DNA of 64,000 bases from Paralichthys olivaceus (taxonomy: Eukaryota; Chordata; Actinopteri; Pleuronectiformes; Paralichthyidae), in contig NC_091097.1 in assembly GCF_024713975.1 (NCBI RefSeq), forward strand, positions 2,571,361 to 2,635,360, written 5' to 3'. Below, piece after piece: positions 13,534-52,084 of this stretch (its first letter is position 1; every line of letters starts with the position of its first letter). The notes beneath the pieces were generated by a model that was not told the origin of the DNA, did not search any database, and saw only the letters and a list, made by a program, of their open reading frames with translations. The translations under genes were made by a program, and so were the position numbers.

Positions 13534-14400
13534 TTCCACCGTGCTTCAGTGCCCGGGACGGTTCACCTTCATGTGGGAGACCCGCTGACAGGACAGGGCG
13601 GCTCACATGGAGCCAAAATGGCGGCCGGGGATGAGGCTGTCTAAGCCGTCCGACAAGAATCTCTACCTCGCAAACGTTCCGCTTGAAGTCAGATTGTGCT
13701 CTTTATTAATATATGGCTGTTGTTCTCACCGTGTAGACAACTTTATTACTTAAGTACAGAAAAGAAGGTAAATCAAATGAGTTGAAATAAAAAAATCAAC
13801 GGGCTTCTAATAATTTTAATGATTCAATAAAGTTAGGGTTTGATGACTGACTCATTATTCATGTACATTAATGATATGTGGTTCAACAGAAACTATTTCA
13901 GACAGTAAATATAGTTTTTCACACATTTACGCTGGAACGCCACAGAGGTGCAGTAATGGTGTATACCGCCATCTACCGGACAGGAGTGTGTACAATTTGT
14001 ATTCAGGGAATTAAACCAGTTTCTTTCAATATTTACTCGAACCTGTGTTCACTTTACATTATTATTTTTAAAGTCTCGTGACATCACATAAATATATTGT
14101 TCTGGTATTAAATGGGAAAACAGAGACATTTAAAAAATATTTTTTTATTTTATCCTTCGATTAGATTTTTTAAAAAACAGCAATAGTCGCATCTTGTTTA
14201 TTTTGCTGTCAAATTATAACTAAACGTCGTGGACAATATTTAATAATTCATATTGTTATTCGCGTACACTTTGAATAAAGTTTTTTTTAAACTACACGAC
14301 CCACGTGACAGCTTTGTTTACGTGGTGACGTGTACCGGAAGACATGCTAGCTAGCCTGGCTGACAGGAGAGCTCTCGCTGTGAGTATAAAAACACGTTAG
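13534..14400. promoter_or_regulatory. Divergent promoter interval between timm29 and yipf2, with yipf2 non-coding exon 1
   Basis: About 0.8 kb separates the timm29 start codon from the inferred yipf2 first exon. On the timm29 side (13,600-13,630) an AAAATGGCGGCC string resembles a YY1-type core. On the yipf2 side there is an E-box CACGTG at 14302-14307, a TGACGTG string near 14,326 and an ETS-like CCGGAAG near 14,335. A splice donor CGCT|GTGAGTAT ends an inferred 5'UTR exon at 14379. An ATG inside that exon (near 14,344) opens a 12-codon uORF that stops just after the exon joins 14711. The start sites themselves are inferred. Confidence 0.55.
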
Positions 14401-14740
14401 CGGTGGTTCAGTGTTATTTACCGTCGGTTTAATAAAACCCCCGGCCCGTGTGGACATATATGTAGCTGAGCCACATTCAGAAGTTAGAACAAATGCGGAA
14501 GTTCAGCGCTAGTGTACGTTTAGCTTAGCCAGTCCTAGCTGTCACAGCCGCTGACACGCCATCACCGCTGGGCTCGTCTCATCACTGCGGACAGGTGCGA
14601 GTTTGAGCCTTTGCCTTTCTGATCACAGGCAGGATCATGTCCGGAGCACGTTGATGTTGATGTTCCTGTATTTCTCAAAGAGTTTCCTCTTTGTGTTCAT
14701 CTTCCCTCAGGTGTGAAGTTCCTGTGGGGCCACTGAAACA

Positions 14741-19075
<4,335 letters not shown>

Positions 19076-19784
19076 CCAAAGGCAGGGAGACAGGAGACGA
19101 AGGCTGTTATGTTTGGAATCACAGGTTTAAAATTGTGTTTTGATATTTAATCATGTGGATTATTGTCATTGTGTGATTTGTTGTACGCTCCCCTTGTGAG
19201 TTGGGATGGGTGTGTGTGTGTGTGTGTATGTTTGTATGTTTAATTTATCCAGAGGGTGGTTCTATCATAGCTGATGTAGACCTGCAATAACTGAACATTG
19301 CTACTGTGATGTTTCAGGATGTGCTGCATGTACATGGTCTAGAATGACTTCCTCAACACTGTGATTTCCCTCATTTCATCAGCAAGACTGGAAAAAAAAA
19401 GAGAAAGTGTAAAATTGCTAAAGCAGTCATAAATCCATGTTGCTGCCAATCGCTCCTTTTACGGGTGCTAAGAAAGCACATACCTCAACCAGGGCTAACA
19501 CCCTATTACGCAACATTGAAAGTAAAAAATAATAATCCTGGATTTATTAAGAACTGCTTCAAAATATATCTTCTTCCTTGAGTCATACCACTGAATTTAA
19601 TGGACCTGGTTCTGTAGTTTGAGTCATTGCTGACAAACAGCAATAAAAACATAACCTTATTGGGGGAGGTAACTGGTTAGTTTGATAAATTCATAGTCAG
19701 TTTGCCACATAGGATGCATGCTGATCCAAGAAAGTGATGACGAAGCTCCTAGTTTGCTGGTGACTGTGTGGGCTGTTTATAGTG

Positions 19785-19790
19785 AATAAA
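19785..19790 (+). terminator. Candidate poly(A) signal for yipf2
   Basis: AATAAA about 710 bp after the yipf2 stop. An earlier AATAAA at 19642-19647 and a later one near 20,407 are alternatives. The 3'UTR also carries a short GT repeat near 19,210. Confidence 0.4.
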
Positions 19791-22700
19791 GCTGTACAAA
19801 CAACGGCCCCTGATTCCTAGCTGACTGAGGTCAAGTGAAATTCCGTCTCAAGTCTTCACATGTTCACGTCATCACAATGAATCACACACACTCAGCCTCT
19901 TTGTGCATATTTATTGCTGAGTATGTGAGCGTGGTAATCATTATACCTGCTGAACATCAGCATGTTAACATTGTCACTTTGTGTTTTTGTCAGTATCAGT
20001 TTGCATTAGCGTTAGCACAGCCTCATGGGACCGACAGCATAGGAATCGAACCTCAGTCTCTTTCCTTCATTAACATCAGGATGTTTTTCTGTCGACCTTG
20101 CAGCACAAAATGAAACCTTCTCCTAACTGCACTCATGTTTGAATTATCTCCCTAAAACTGAAAAGATTAAGACTTCGCATAACTAATCCGGCTCATTTAT
20201 TCCCATGAGGCAGCGTGTTCCAGTCACAGATGCAGCAGAGGAAGTTGTTCCAGACTGAAGTGCAGTGTAGTGAATGTGTTTGATGAGTGAACAGAGCTTA
20301 GCCTCTGAGCCTTCACTTACAAAATGACTCCAGTTGTGTTGAGATGATTTATTGTAAATTGAGGAAGGAGTTTGTTATCATCACATTGATGCAGGTTTTT
20401 CTGTTAATAAACAGGCTCTCTTCTGCTTGTCAAGCTTGTCATCAAATATTTCATCCGTTTTTGCTCTCGACACTCAGCTGTTGACAACATTGTGGCACCG
20501 AGGTGCTTTCTGTACGATCTCCAACACAAATGCTATGGTTGGAAATCGTAGTTTTTTTAATTCCTGGATTTTATATAAATGGTGAAGAACGAACTTACTG
20601 ACATGTGGTTTGTTACATTTTCATTTTAAATGTTATTCTATCTCCATTTAACCTGCGTAATAAGCCTACTGTGATGAATCTTATAGAATCTGGGGGAAAA
20701 TGTAGCATGTTTTTGTTGGTCACCTCATGACATAACAAACTAGAGTGCAAACCTCCACCAAGCCCCAGTAGACTATTTTCATGGGAGCCATTATGACACT
20801 CTTGGATATCTGTTTAAATATTCCTGATTGTTTTCATTCAGATCCATTGGATTATTATAGGAAATCAGTTGAAATGTAAAAATAAAACACCCAATTGGGT
20901 TTTGTTGGAGAAAGTGATTAAAAGATCCTGCATCCAAAATGCATCCCTACCAAAATGTAAGGCATTCTACAAGAAAAAACTAAAATGTTACTTTTATCCT
21001 TTTAAAACTTAACTGGAGTTGGTGCTGTCAGCTGATGTCTTTATAAAGATTTGTTCTTCATGGTGCAGCAGCTTTAGAACGACATGGTGTGTTTATGGGA
21101 TGTCATAAAGTCAGGTATTCATACTTTGACGAACAGAAAAAGAAAAATATGTAAATGAATAAACGACAAGATGAAAATTAGCTGCATTAGAAACACTGAC
21201 ACTGTGTGGCCGAGGCAGCAGCTGAATGTGCAGGAAAATGCAACCTTCTCTTGACTTTCTGTTATCATGCATTTCAAACACTGATAAAACCGACTGAGCA
21301 ACAAAATGAAGTTGAAGTCTTCAGGGTCCGCTCTCATCCACGCAGGCATCATCCTTTTGGGCCTTTACAGACCAAGCATTAACATCTGTCCTGAGAGATT
21401 CTAGTGGTCAGCTCTGAGCTCATCTGTTCAAGCCTGACATTTAAATGTGTCCTGCATGCATCTCTTGCGAACAGATCTCCTTCTGTAAAACACAAATATT
21501 CTTCTTTTTTTTTTTAAACATAGGACAAGATGTCGAATGTCCCTTGTACGTTATACTAACTACTACTAACGACGCAGCAGGAAATTGTCAGGAACGTGTA
21601 AACAATAACATTTGCCAAACATTTAGGTGAGAGGTGGTGCAGCATGCAGGAAGGACATAACAGATCAATTCTGCTGTGCAGATCGCATGTTTTTGTTTAC
21701 ACATCAACATCAGTATCGCCCATTATCACCAAAAGCTCTCGATTCTCCTCGTCTTTCCCGGTTGACATCATCGGCTGTGTCTTCTACACGTATGCCAACC
21801 CTTTTTTTTTTTCAGTTTTGTGTCCATCGCATGCTAGAAACATTGCCCACTCACCCGCTGAGTATTTTTGGAACAGTTTCCTGCTGTGTCCTCACATGGG
21901 TTTTTTTCTGAGGAACTATCAGAAAAAAACTCCAGAGAACGACTGGGACATTTCACATAAAACTCTTTCAGATAATTTTAGAATTTCGGGTCTTCAGTGC
22001 ATGTCTGTAAGCAGCAATAGAGATTGGAGTCCTGTGTGCAGCTAAGAAACATTATATCTGCACGGAGAAAAATAAATTGTGTTGTGGTGGCCACAAACTC
22101 ATACATTTAAAGTCACTGAGAAGTGTAAAAATACTTAATATAGCCACACGTGGCCCAGGACGGAGCAAAAAGAATGTGGCCACGTGTCCCAGAACACCTC
22201 TAAATGTGATCTGATCATGTCACAGGACACGTTTGGGTGCATTCACAGCTGTTTGTGGTGCTGACCACTTGTGATCAGCTCACTCAGGATGTTAGTTTAA
22301 AGCCTGAACTAAATATAATCTCACGAGACTGAAAAGTAAGCTTTATATATGAGGTAGAGCTGCTCTCTCGTGCTCAGCGCACAAGAAAAACTTGTGTAGT
22401 AATTTAGGACTGACCAACTGCAGCTGCCAGTGTTCATTGCAGACGTGTGGAGCAGAAGAGTCGTTTGTCAGACAGTGAGAAAAGTGTTATTACTGCTTTG
22501 TCAACACAGAAATAACAGAACATGACACACGTGTCGTCCGTACACACTTTTCCATGATAAAAATGAATGCCACTATTGGCTACACAGAATAATGACAAAA
22601 AGGAACACAATAGCTATAGGCTACCACATGGTAAACAGCTGGTGTGTCCAGGCTTTCACAAACTAGAGGAAACAAATAAAAGTAGTACAACACCTGATTC

Positions 22701-23600
22701 CAGAATGGGGCTTGGAATATCTCCACCACATTTAATTTGCTCTCTTTTTTTAATTGTTGGTTTTGTGACAGAAAAAATAAACAAAATAAAGACAACAAAA
22801 AAGATTAATTCTACAAAGAGACTTTTTTTTTCCTCAGCTCTCTTAAAACTTGCCAACTCATAAATTCCAAATGAACAAAGTCCAGTAGTAGACACTGGAA
22901 GCAATTCATAGATGTGTCAGTCTTTCTCTCCTTGACTATTAAAAGGGGACATGGGTGTCTCGGGGTAATGATATGCTGGCGGTCATACATAGTGAACCGA
23001 TGAGGAGGGAGATGATGGACAGGCCCTGTGTCCCATGCCTCAACAATGAAGTCTCTTTTCGACAGTCTCACAGTCTCAAGGAGGAAGCAGAGGGGAAGGA
23101 AACAAGGATGTAAACTAGGACGCTGCCAAATCCAGCACAGCTTCTCTCACTCCAGCAGCCAGTGGGCTGCCACCTGGGTAATTGGTCCTTACAGGCTCGT
23201 TCTCCAAATCTCCCACGTCCAACTGCTGGAGTAACCTGCTTCGACAAACGACTGGCTGGGGAGGAGCTGCTGCAGTGTCCTCTTGGCCAAAGGAAAAAGA
23301 AGAGGTACTAAGAGGGCGGATGATGGGAGCGGCAGGAGGCTTGTTTCAGGTTTCCTGGACTACACTGTTCTAGCAGGAAAGGCAAGTTTTTGGGAGACTT
23401 TCCTATTGGTCATCTTCCACGCAAAGTCTCATTTACACTACGCCAAACTACTACTGTCGCTTTGTGTAAAACTAAGGGCGACACTAAGAATGCTTTTAAG
23501 AAGACACTGACAGTGTAACACAGTTCATTGTGCGAGACTAATACACACCAGTCAGGGGGCTAAAAGACTCGCTCTGTCAGACTAGACAAATTCCAACTTC
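19791..23600. other. Intergenic interval between the 3' ends of yipf2 and carm1
   Basis: The two genes converge here. Apart from a dispersed-repeat copy near 21.4-22.0 kb (listed separately) I see no coding exon. The open frames present are short, share no recognisable motif and lack paired splice sites. The carm1 3'UTR probably occupies the right part of the interval. Confidence 0.5.
21440..22015. repeat. Degenerate copy of a dispersed DNA-transposon-like repeat
   Basis: This segment shares strings with intervals near 33.7-34.0, 41.98-42.76 and 55.05-55.42 kb. Shared features include an end resembling CTTCAGTGCATGTCTG, a central run on gacatcatcggctgtgtctt-like text and a T-rich stretch before TCAGTTTTGTGTCCATCGCA. 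The copies are strongly diverged. A non-autonomous hAT-like family is likely but was not checked against a repeat library. Confidence 0.4.
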
Positions 23601-23615
23601 CAGAAAGTCCCTTTT

Positions 23616-23621
23616 TTTAAT
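23616..23621 (-). terminator. Possible poly(A) signal (ATTAAA) for carm1
   Basis: No AATAAA is visible on the minus strand for more than 4 kb below the carm1 stop. ATTAAA at this position would give a 3'UTR of about 1.35 kb, similar in scale to mammalian CARM1. ATTAAA variants near 22,731 and 22,748 are alternatives. Confidence 0.25.
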
Positions 23622-24952
23622 TGGTTGTAAGAATAAAAAGTGTCACCTGGCTTTTAGTTAACTTTGAAATGCTATTCAAACCTGGCAACCCCACAGCATG
23701 TATGAGGACAGGACTCTTACGTTGCGGACCCTGGACCCAGCCGATTGTTGGCTAAGAACAACACAACTGGCCCGAAAACAGCGTCTTTTTTTTTTTAAAG
23801 GTTCACATTTTAAAGATATAAACTTTAAAAGCTTTAGGGTTTTAGGGTATTCACATTACAGTATACTTAAAGCTGCGCTAATCTATATTTGTTATTAACA
23901 ATGTCAGCAGGTGTCATTCATAGCGTTAAGAGAAAGGTTTTACAGCCTGTTTCATCTCAATGACTTTCGACTTCAGACACAGCTAAATGTGATGCTCATC
24001 TCTCATCACTAGGCATGGAAGGTGACCCGCGTTCTCCCAAAACTTGATGTATATGTGAACCTTGGTGTAAAGCAACAACATCACTGCTGCCAAGTACAAA
24101 CACACAGGGTTATGAGAAGAACTCGAATGGTTGGTTTGTCTGAGTAACAAGAAAAAGCATATTTTCTACATCCTCCTAACGGTGCCAATGTAGATAAGCT
24201 GCAGTTTTACGATATATCAGCCTCTGCCGACAGAATGAGTCATATACACTGAGAAAACAAGGGAAACGGGTTTTGTGTGATCTGACACTTGTCTGGCATG
24301 AGTCAGTCTCTTGTGCACAAAGACTATGGACATGTATTTGTATCCGATATGAAAAGCCAAGATGGCAGCTCAGAGCAGAGTGTTGATGATGATGATAATA
24401 GTGTCCTACTACACTAATGCAACACTTCAGTGACGATGTGGTACAGAGGTGAGGAGAATTGTGGGAAAGGGCTGATGCTGGTATCTGGCAACAGGTAGAT
24501 TGGGGGGAAACACTCTGGGATCATCTTGACATTTAAAAAAAGATAAGGGGGTTGGAGGGATTGAGACAGTAAGGAGGGTGAAAACCCAGGAGGGGGATAA
24601 GTGATAACGGCTGTGCATCTCGGCTGTGCATGTGTTGCAGTCCCAGGAGGAGAAAGGGTAGAGGAGGTTTCGGGTGTTAGCAAGACAAGAGTCTGGACGG
24701 ATACGAGTGTTTGACTGTTTATATAGTTCATATTGTGATGGACTGAACGGAGTAGATTGACGAACAAGGGGAGGGAGCAGTGCCAGCACAGCACTGGTTT
24801 TGGTATATTGGTTTTGGCTGCGAATGGAGGATCAGTCAGGGTTGAAGGGTGGAGGGGGTGGCAGACTGAGGAGCTCCACTGGGAGGGGTTGGGAATCTCT
24901 TGTCATGCGGGGGGGTGGGGAGGCTGAAGAGGTTTTTTGCGAAGTCCTTGTC

Positions 24953-44107
<19,155 letters not shown>

Positions 44108-44359
44108 CTTCGATCTGGAAGTCGAGACAGGTCGGCGGCGTTCACATCCAACCACCGCGCACTGCTCTCTGCTGGAGGCAGAGCGGGCGTCCACACCGCA
44201 GCCGCCCAACAGCGCCCCCAGCAGGGTTCGAGGGGGTACTGGTGGGATACGTCATAGGGCCTCTCATTCCCCCCAAGTTAACACAGTAATCAAACCGAGT
44301 GGGTTTAAAAAAAAACAACATGTGTATAAAATAATAATAATACACTAGATTCATGATAT

Positions 44360-44540
44360 GTGATAAAGCATCTCTAGTCAGTCAATAACAAGTTGTTTTA
44401 AGTATTAACGGTACAACAGCAGTAATACAACATTACTAAGTATGAGATGTGTGAATCATTAATCCCAACAGTGTGTAACATCCCACCTTATGACAAACAG
44501 TATAATCAGTGCCAATTACTGAGAGGAAAACACCACCACA
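44360..44540. repeat. Copy A of an AT-rich duplicated segment in the carm1 5' flank
   Basis: It aligns by eye with 46,072-46,224 in the gng5-like intron, including CAGCAGTAATACAACAT, ATGTGTGAATC...AACA, AGTGTGT and AGAGGAAAACACCACCA against AGAGAAGAAAACACCAACA. The identity of the family is unknown. Confidence 0.6.
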
Positions 44541-44585
44541 CAATACGTTTATTGTGGTTATAATTTAATGGACACCGTGTGTACA

Positions 44586-45060
44586 GAGAGTGTGTGTGTG
44601 TGTACAGAGAGTGTGTGTGTGTGTGTATGCTTGTCTTTCTATAGTTATGATGGACAATTTTGGTTCACTATCATCATTGTGAGGATATTTTGGCTCGTCC
44701 TCATGAAGGAGGGGGGTTGTGGCTGAGGGGAAGAGCGGTCACCTCCAACCTTCTGGGTCAGTGACTCAAATCCCAGCCCATGCCGAAGTGTCCTTGGGCA
44801 AGAAGTTGAACCCTGAATGGCCCCCTCATAGATGCTGAATGCACTAATTGGAATTCGCTTTGGATAAAAGCGTCAGCTAAAGGACATGTAATGTAATCTA
44901 AAATTCAGAGGGTTGTTTCAGGGTTAAGGCTTGGTTTTAGGTTTGGGTAAGGGCATTTATTTGTGATGTTTAAGGTTAGGGTAAGGGGCTGGGAATGCAT
45001 GATGTCAATGAGTGTCCTCACAACTATAGACAGACAAGTGTGTGGGTGTGTCTGATCCTT
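44586..45060. repeat. GT-bracketed repeat with terminal inverted strings, interrupted by a SINE-like insertion
   Basis: The left part after a GT run reads GCTTGTCTTTCTATAGTTAT; the right end reads CCTCACAACTATAGACAGAC, its inverted form, again next to GT. The interior is rich in GGTTTGGGTAAGGG and GGTTAGGG strings. Related pieces lie near 39,255-39,425 and 48,285-48,470. Confidence 0.6.
44713..44900 (+). mobile_element. tRNA-derived SINE-like element nested in the GT-bracketed repeat
   Basis: It begins GTGGCTGAGGGGAAGAGCGG, an A-box-like start, followed by a B-box-like region near 44,757-44,775 and the family string GTGTCCTTGGGCAAGAAG. It ends in a tail with repeated TGTAAT. Confidence 0.7.
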
Positions 45061-45173
45061 CTGACCGATGGATCAACAGTTGGCAAGTTTAGTAGCGTCA
45101 CATTGTTATATCAATAACAGTAATCTAGGTTTTCTGTTAAGAGAAAATAACTCATACTCTCAGTCTGTTTCAG

Positions 45174-45179
45174 TTTATT
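45174..45179 (-). terminator. Candidate poly(A) signal for the gng5-like gene
   Basis: AATAAA on the minus strand about 725 bp past the stop codon. A farther candidate lies near 44,548. Low certainty. Confidence 0.3.
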
Positions 45180-45902
45180 CTACTTCCCAGTGTACAGCAT
45201 TTGATTGGTAGAGTTCTTCAACTTGTCAGATTTAAGAGATGATTTATGTGCTACTTATATCAGAAAGTCAGAGACATAAGTGTCATTTAACCCTGTTTCT
45301 CTGTTGTTTACATCAGTGAAGTTTGGTTTGGTAAAACAGTTGGTATTTGTTCAAAACTAAGATACAACATTCATGTCAAATACACCTTCAAGTCACAGAT
45401 GGCAAACATGGTAACTTTTAAAGGTGAATCATAAAATTGCACATTGTTTTAGAGAGCATGGTTGACTTGTATGAACTAAAGCACATGTTATCATAGTGTA
45501 CCATGAAAAGTAAATTGCTTTATAAATGTACAGACACATAAATCTTAACAGATTTGGTACAATGCATTACAAAATGTTTCTGTGTGTGTTTGCGCGAGTG
45601 AGTGTGTGCATGGTCTTGTCTTCTTTATCTTCAGAGGCAGTGGGGCACATGACGGAAATCCACATCAGAATGATCAGGCATCTGTTAGAGTGTTTTTTTC
45701 ACTTCTTCACAGTCCTAAAAAGATAAGAAATAGATTTTTGCTTTAAGGGCTGTGTCTTGTGCTCCAAAAGCACAACACGTTCATTGTTCAGCAGCTGCAA
45801 GAAGCACAGTAGAAAAAGTATCACAGCAGCAGGGTAGAAAATAATTTTATGATATAAAAAAAACTGCCCACTTCAGGCAAAGAGAGTAGAGGAACACTCA
45901 CC

Positions 45903-49131
<3,229 letters not shown>

Positions 49132-49176
49132 GACTGAGCCAGAAGAGCAGGGAGAGTGATCGAGCCGTCAGCCGCA

Positions 49177-51764
49177 CTCATCCTCCCCTCAGTCCCTGGC
49201 TGCGGTAGCACGCGCACTCTGGTCTAAACCTTCAAAATAAAACACCCTCTCATCCTCCCCTCAGTCCCTGGCTGCGGTAGCACGCGCACTCTGGTCTAAA
49301 CCTTCAAAATAAAACACCCTCTCATCCTCCCCTCAGTCCCTGGCTGCGGTAGCACGCGCACTCTGGTCTAAACCTTCAAAATAAAACACCCTCTCATCCT
49401 CCCCTCAGTCCCTGGCTGCGGTAGCACGCGCACTCTGGTCTAAACCTTCAAAATAAAACACCCTCTCATCCTCCCCTCAGTCCCTGGCTGCGGTAGCACG
49501 CGCACTCTGGTCTAAACCTTCAAAATAAAACACCCTCTCATCCTCCCCTCAGTCCCTGGCTGCGGTAACACGCGCACTCTGGTCTAAACCTTCAAAATAA
49601 AACACCCTCTCATCCTCCCCCCAGTCCCTGGCTGCGGTAGCATGCGCACTCTGGTCTAAACCTTCAAAATAAAATATCCTCTCATCCTCCCCTCAGTCCC
49701 TGGCTGCGGTAGCACGCGCACTCTGGTCTAAACCTTCAAAATAAAACACCCTCTCATCCTCCCCTCAGTCCCTGGCTGCGGTAGCACGCGCACTCTGGTC
49801 TAAACCTTCAAAATAAAACACCCTCTCATCCTCCCCTCAGTCCCTGGCTGCGGTAGCACGCGCACTCTGGTCTAAACCTTCAAAATAAAACACCCTCTCA
49901 TCCTCCCCTCAGTCCCTGGCTGCGGTAGCACGCGCACTCTGGTCTAAACCTTCAAAATAAAACACCCTCTCATCCTCCCCTCAGTCCCTGGCTGCGGTAG
50001 CACGCGCACTCTGGTCTAAACCTTCAAAATAAAACACCCTCTCATCCTCCCCTCAGTCCCTGGCTGCGGTAACACGCGCACTCTGGTCTAAACCTTCAAA
50101 ATAAAACACCCTCTCATCCTCCCCTCAGTCCCTGGCTGCGGTAGCACGCGCACTCTGGTCTAAACCTTCAAAATAAAACACCCTCTCATCCTCCCCTCAG
50201 TCCCTGGCTGCGGTAACACGCGCACTCTGGTCTAAACCTTCAAAATAAAACATCCTCTCATCCTCCCCTCAGTCCCTGGCTGCGGTAGCACGCGCACTCT
50301 GGTCTAAACCTTCAAAATAAAACACCCTCTCATCCTCCCCTCAGTCCCTGGCTGCGGTAACACTCGCACTCTGGTCTAAACCTTCAAAATAAAACATCCT
50401 CTCATCCTCCCCTCAGTCCCTGGCTGCGGTAACACGCGCACTCTGGTCTAAACCTTCAAAATAAAACACCCTCTCATCCTCCCCTCAGTCCCTGGCTGCG
50501 GTAGCACGCGCACTCTGGTCTAAACCTTCAAAATAAAACACCCTCTCATCCTCCCCTCAGTCCCTGGCTGCGGTAACACGCGCACTCTGGTCTAAACTTT
50601 CAAAATAAAACACCCTCTCATCCTCCCCTCAGTCCCTGGCTGCGGTAGCACGCGCACTCTGGTCTAAACCTTCAAAATAAAACACCCTCTCATCCTCCCC
50701 TCAGTCCCTGGCTGCGGTAGCACGCGCACTCTGGTCTAAACCTTCAAAATAAAACACCCTCTCATCCTCCCCTCAGTCCCTGGCTGCGGTAGCACGCGCA
50801 CTCTGGTCTAAACCTTCAAAATAAAACACCCTCTCATCCTCCCCTCAGTCCCTGGCTGCGGTAACATGCGCACTCTGGTCTAAACCTTCAAAATAAAACA
50901 CCCTCTCATCCTCCCCTCAGTCCCTGGCTGCGGTAGCACGCGCACTCTGGTCTAAACCTTCAAAATAAAACACCCTCTCATCCTCCCCTCAGTCCCTGGC
51001 TGCGGTAACACGCGCACTCTGGTCTAAACCTTCAAAATAAAACATCCTCTCATCCTCCCCTCAGTCCCTGGCTGCGGTAACACGCGCACTCTGGTCTAAA
51101 CCTTCAAAATAAAACACCCTCTCATCCTCCCCTCAGTCCCTGGCTGCGGTAGCACGCGCACTCTGGTCTAAACCTTCAAAATAAAACACCCTCTCATCCT
51201 CCCCTCAGTCCCTGGCTGCGGTAGCACGCGCACTCTGGTCTAAACCTTCAAAATAAAACACCCTCTCATCCTCCCCTCAGTCCCTGGCTGCGGTAACATG
51301 CTCATTCTGGTCTAAACCTTCAAAATAAAACACCCTCTCATCCTCCCCTCAGTCCCTGGCTGCGGTAGCACGCGCACTCTGGTCTAAACCTTCAAAATAA
51401 AACATCCTCTCATCCTCCCCTCAGTCCCTGGCTGCGGTAGCACGCGCACTCTGGTCTAAACCTTCAAAATAAAACACCCTCTCATCCTCCCCTCAGTCCC
51501 TGGCTGCGGTAACATGCTCATTCTGGTCTAAACCTTCAAAATAAAACACCCTCTCATCCTCCCCTCAGTCCCTGGCTGCGGTAACACGCTCATTCTGGTC
51601 TAAACCTTCAAAATAAAACACCCTCTCATCCTCCCTTCAGTCCCTGGCTGCTAACACGCTCATTCTGGTCTAAACCTTCAAAATAAAACACCCTCTCATC
51701 CTCCCTTCAGTCCCTGGTTGCTAACACGCACACTGTGGTCTAAACCTTCAAATTAAAACACCCA
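49177..51764. repeat. 72-bp minisatellite, 36 units, between gng5-like and clpp
   Basis: Thirty-four 72-bp units are followed by two 70-bp units. Each unit contains CTCATCCTCCCCTCAGTCCC, CTGGCTGCGGTAGCACGCGC, ACTCTGGTCTAAACCTTCA and AAATAAAACACCCT. Most units are identical or differ at a few fixed sites: gtAgcac/gtAacac, cacGcgc/catGcgc/cactcgc, and acaCcct/acaTcct. Divergence is concentrated at the clpp-side end (units 30 and 33-36). Each standard unit brings three CpGs and, on the plus strand, one AATAAA. The array starts 45 bp upstream of the gng5-like ATG. Confidence 0.98.
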
Positions 51765-51856
51765 CTCATTGATGTTTAATGATGTTTAATTGATGGATGT
51801 TAATTACATAAAATTTAAGCAACACTTAAATGTACATTTTACTTTATACAAGTAGA

Positions 51857-51857
51857 A

Positions 51858-51921
<64 letters not shown>

Positions 51922-51927
51922 ATAGAT
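51857..51927. repeat. (GATA)n microsatellite
   Basis: Fifteen uninterrupted GATA units at 51861-51920 with degenerate units on both sides. Confidence 0.97.
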
Positions 51928-52084
51928 CAGTGTGGAGGTATTTCATGTTTTGTCTGTAGTTTTTGTTAACATTGGTCACCAGTTTCTTAAATTGTGTTGG
52001 ATTTGGCTGCAGCACTGTTTACCCCGGACACTTCACCCACCTACATAATGAGTGAAGTTTCATTTTTTTCAACTCTCCCTTTAA
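51926..52084. repeat. Second copy of the dispersed repeat seen at 48.1 kb
   Basis: Same order of strings as 48,095-48,277: GTGTGGAGGTATTTCATGTT, GGATTTGGCTGCAGCACTGT, TTCACCCACCTA and an end in CTCTCCCTTTAA. Confidence 0.6.

Noticed and set aside
13368-13644. Plus-strand frames with Ala-rich sequence
   Set aside because: Antisense shadow of timm29 exon 1, whose frame and splice join are well supported on the minus strand.
22567-23510. Cluster of 60-98 codon frames below the carm1 3' end
   Set aside because: No motif, no consistent splice sites, and frames overlap on both strands; more likely carm1 3'UTR and flanking sequence.
44900-45000. TTAGGG-like strings suggesting interstitial telomere repeats
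   Set aside because: Only isolated GGTTAGGG-type words occur, within a dispersed repeat; there is no tandem TTAGGG array.
49177-51764. Regular array resembling a CRISPR
   Set aside because: The units are head-to-tail 72-bp repeats with no unique spacers, and the window is vertebrate nuclear DNA.
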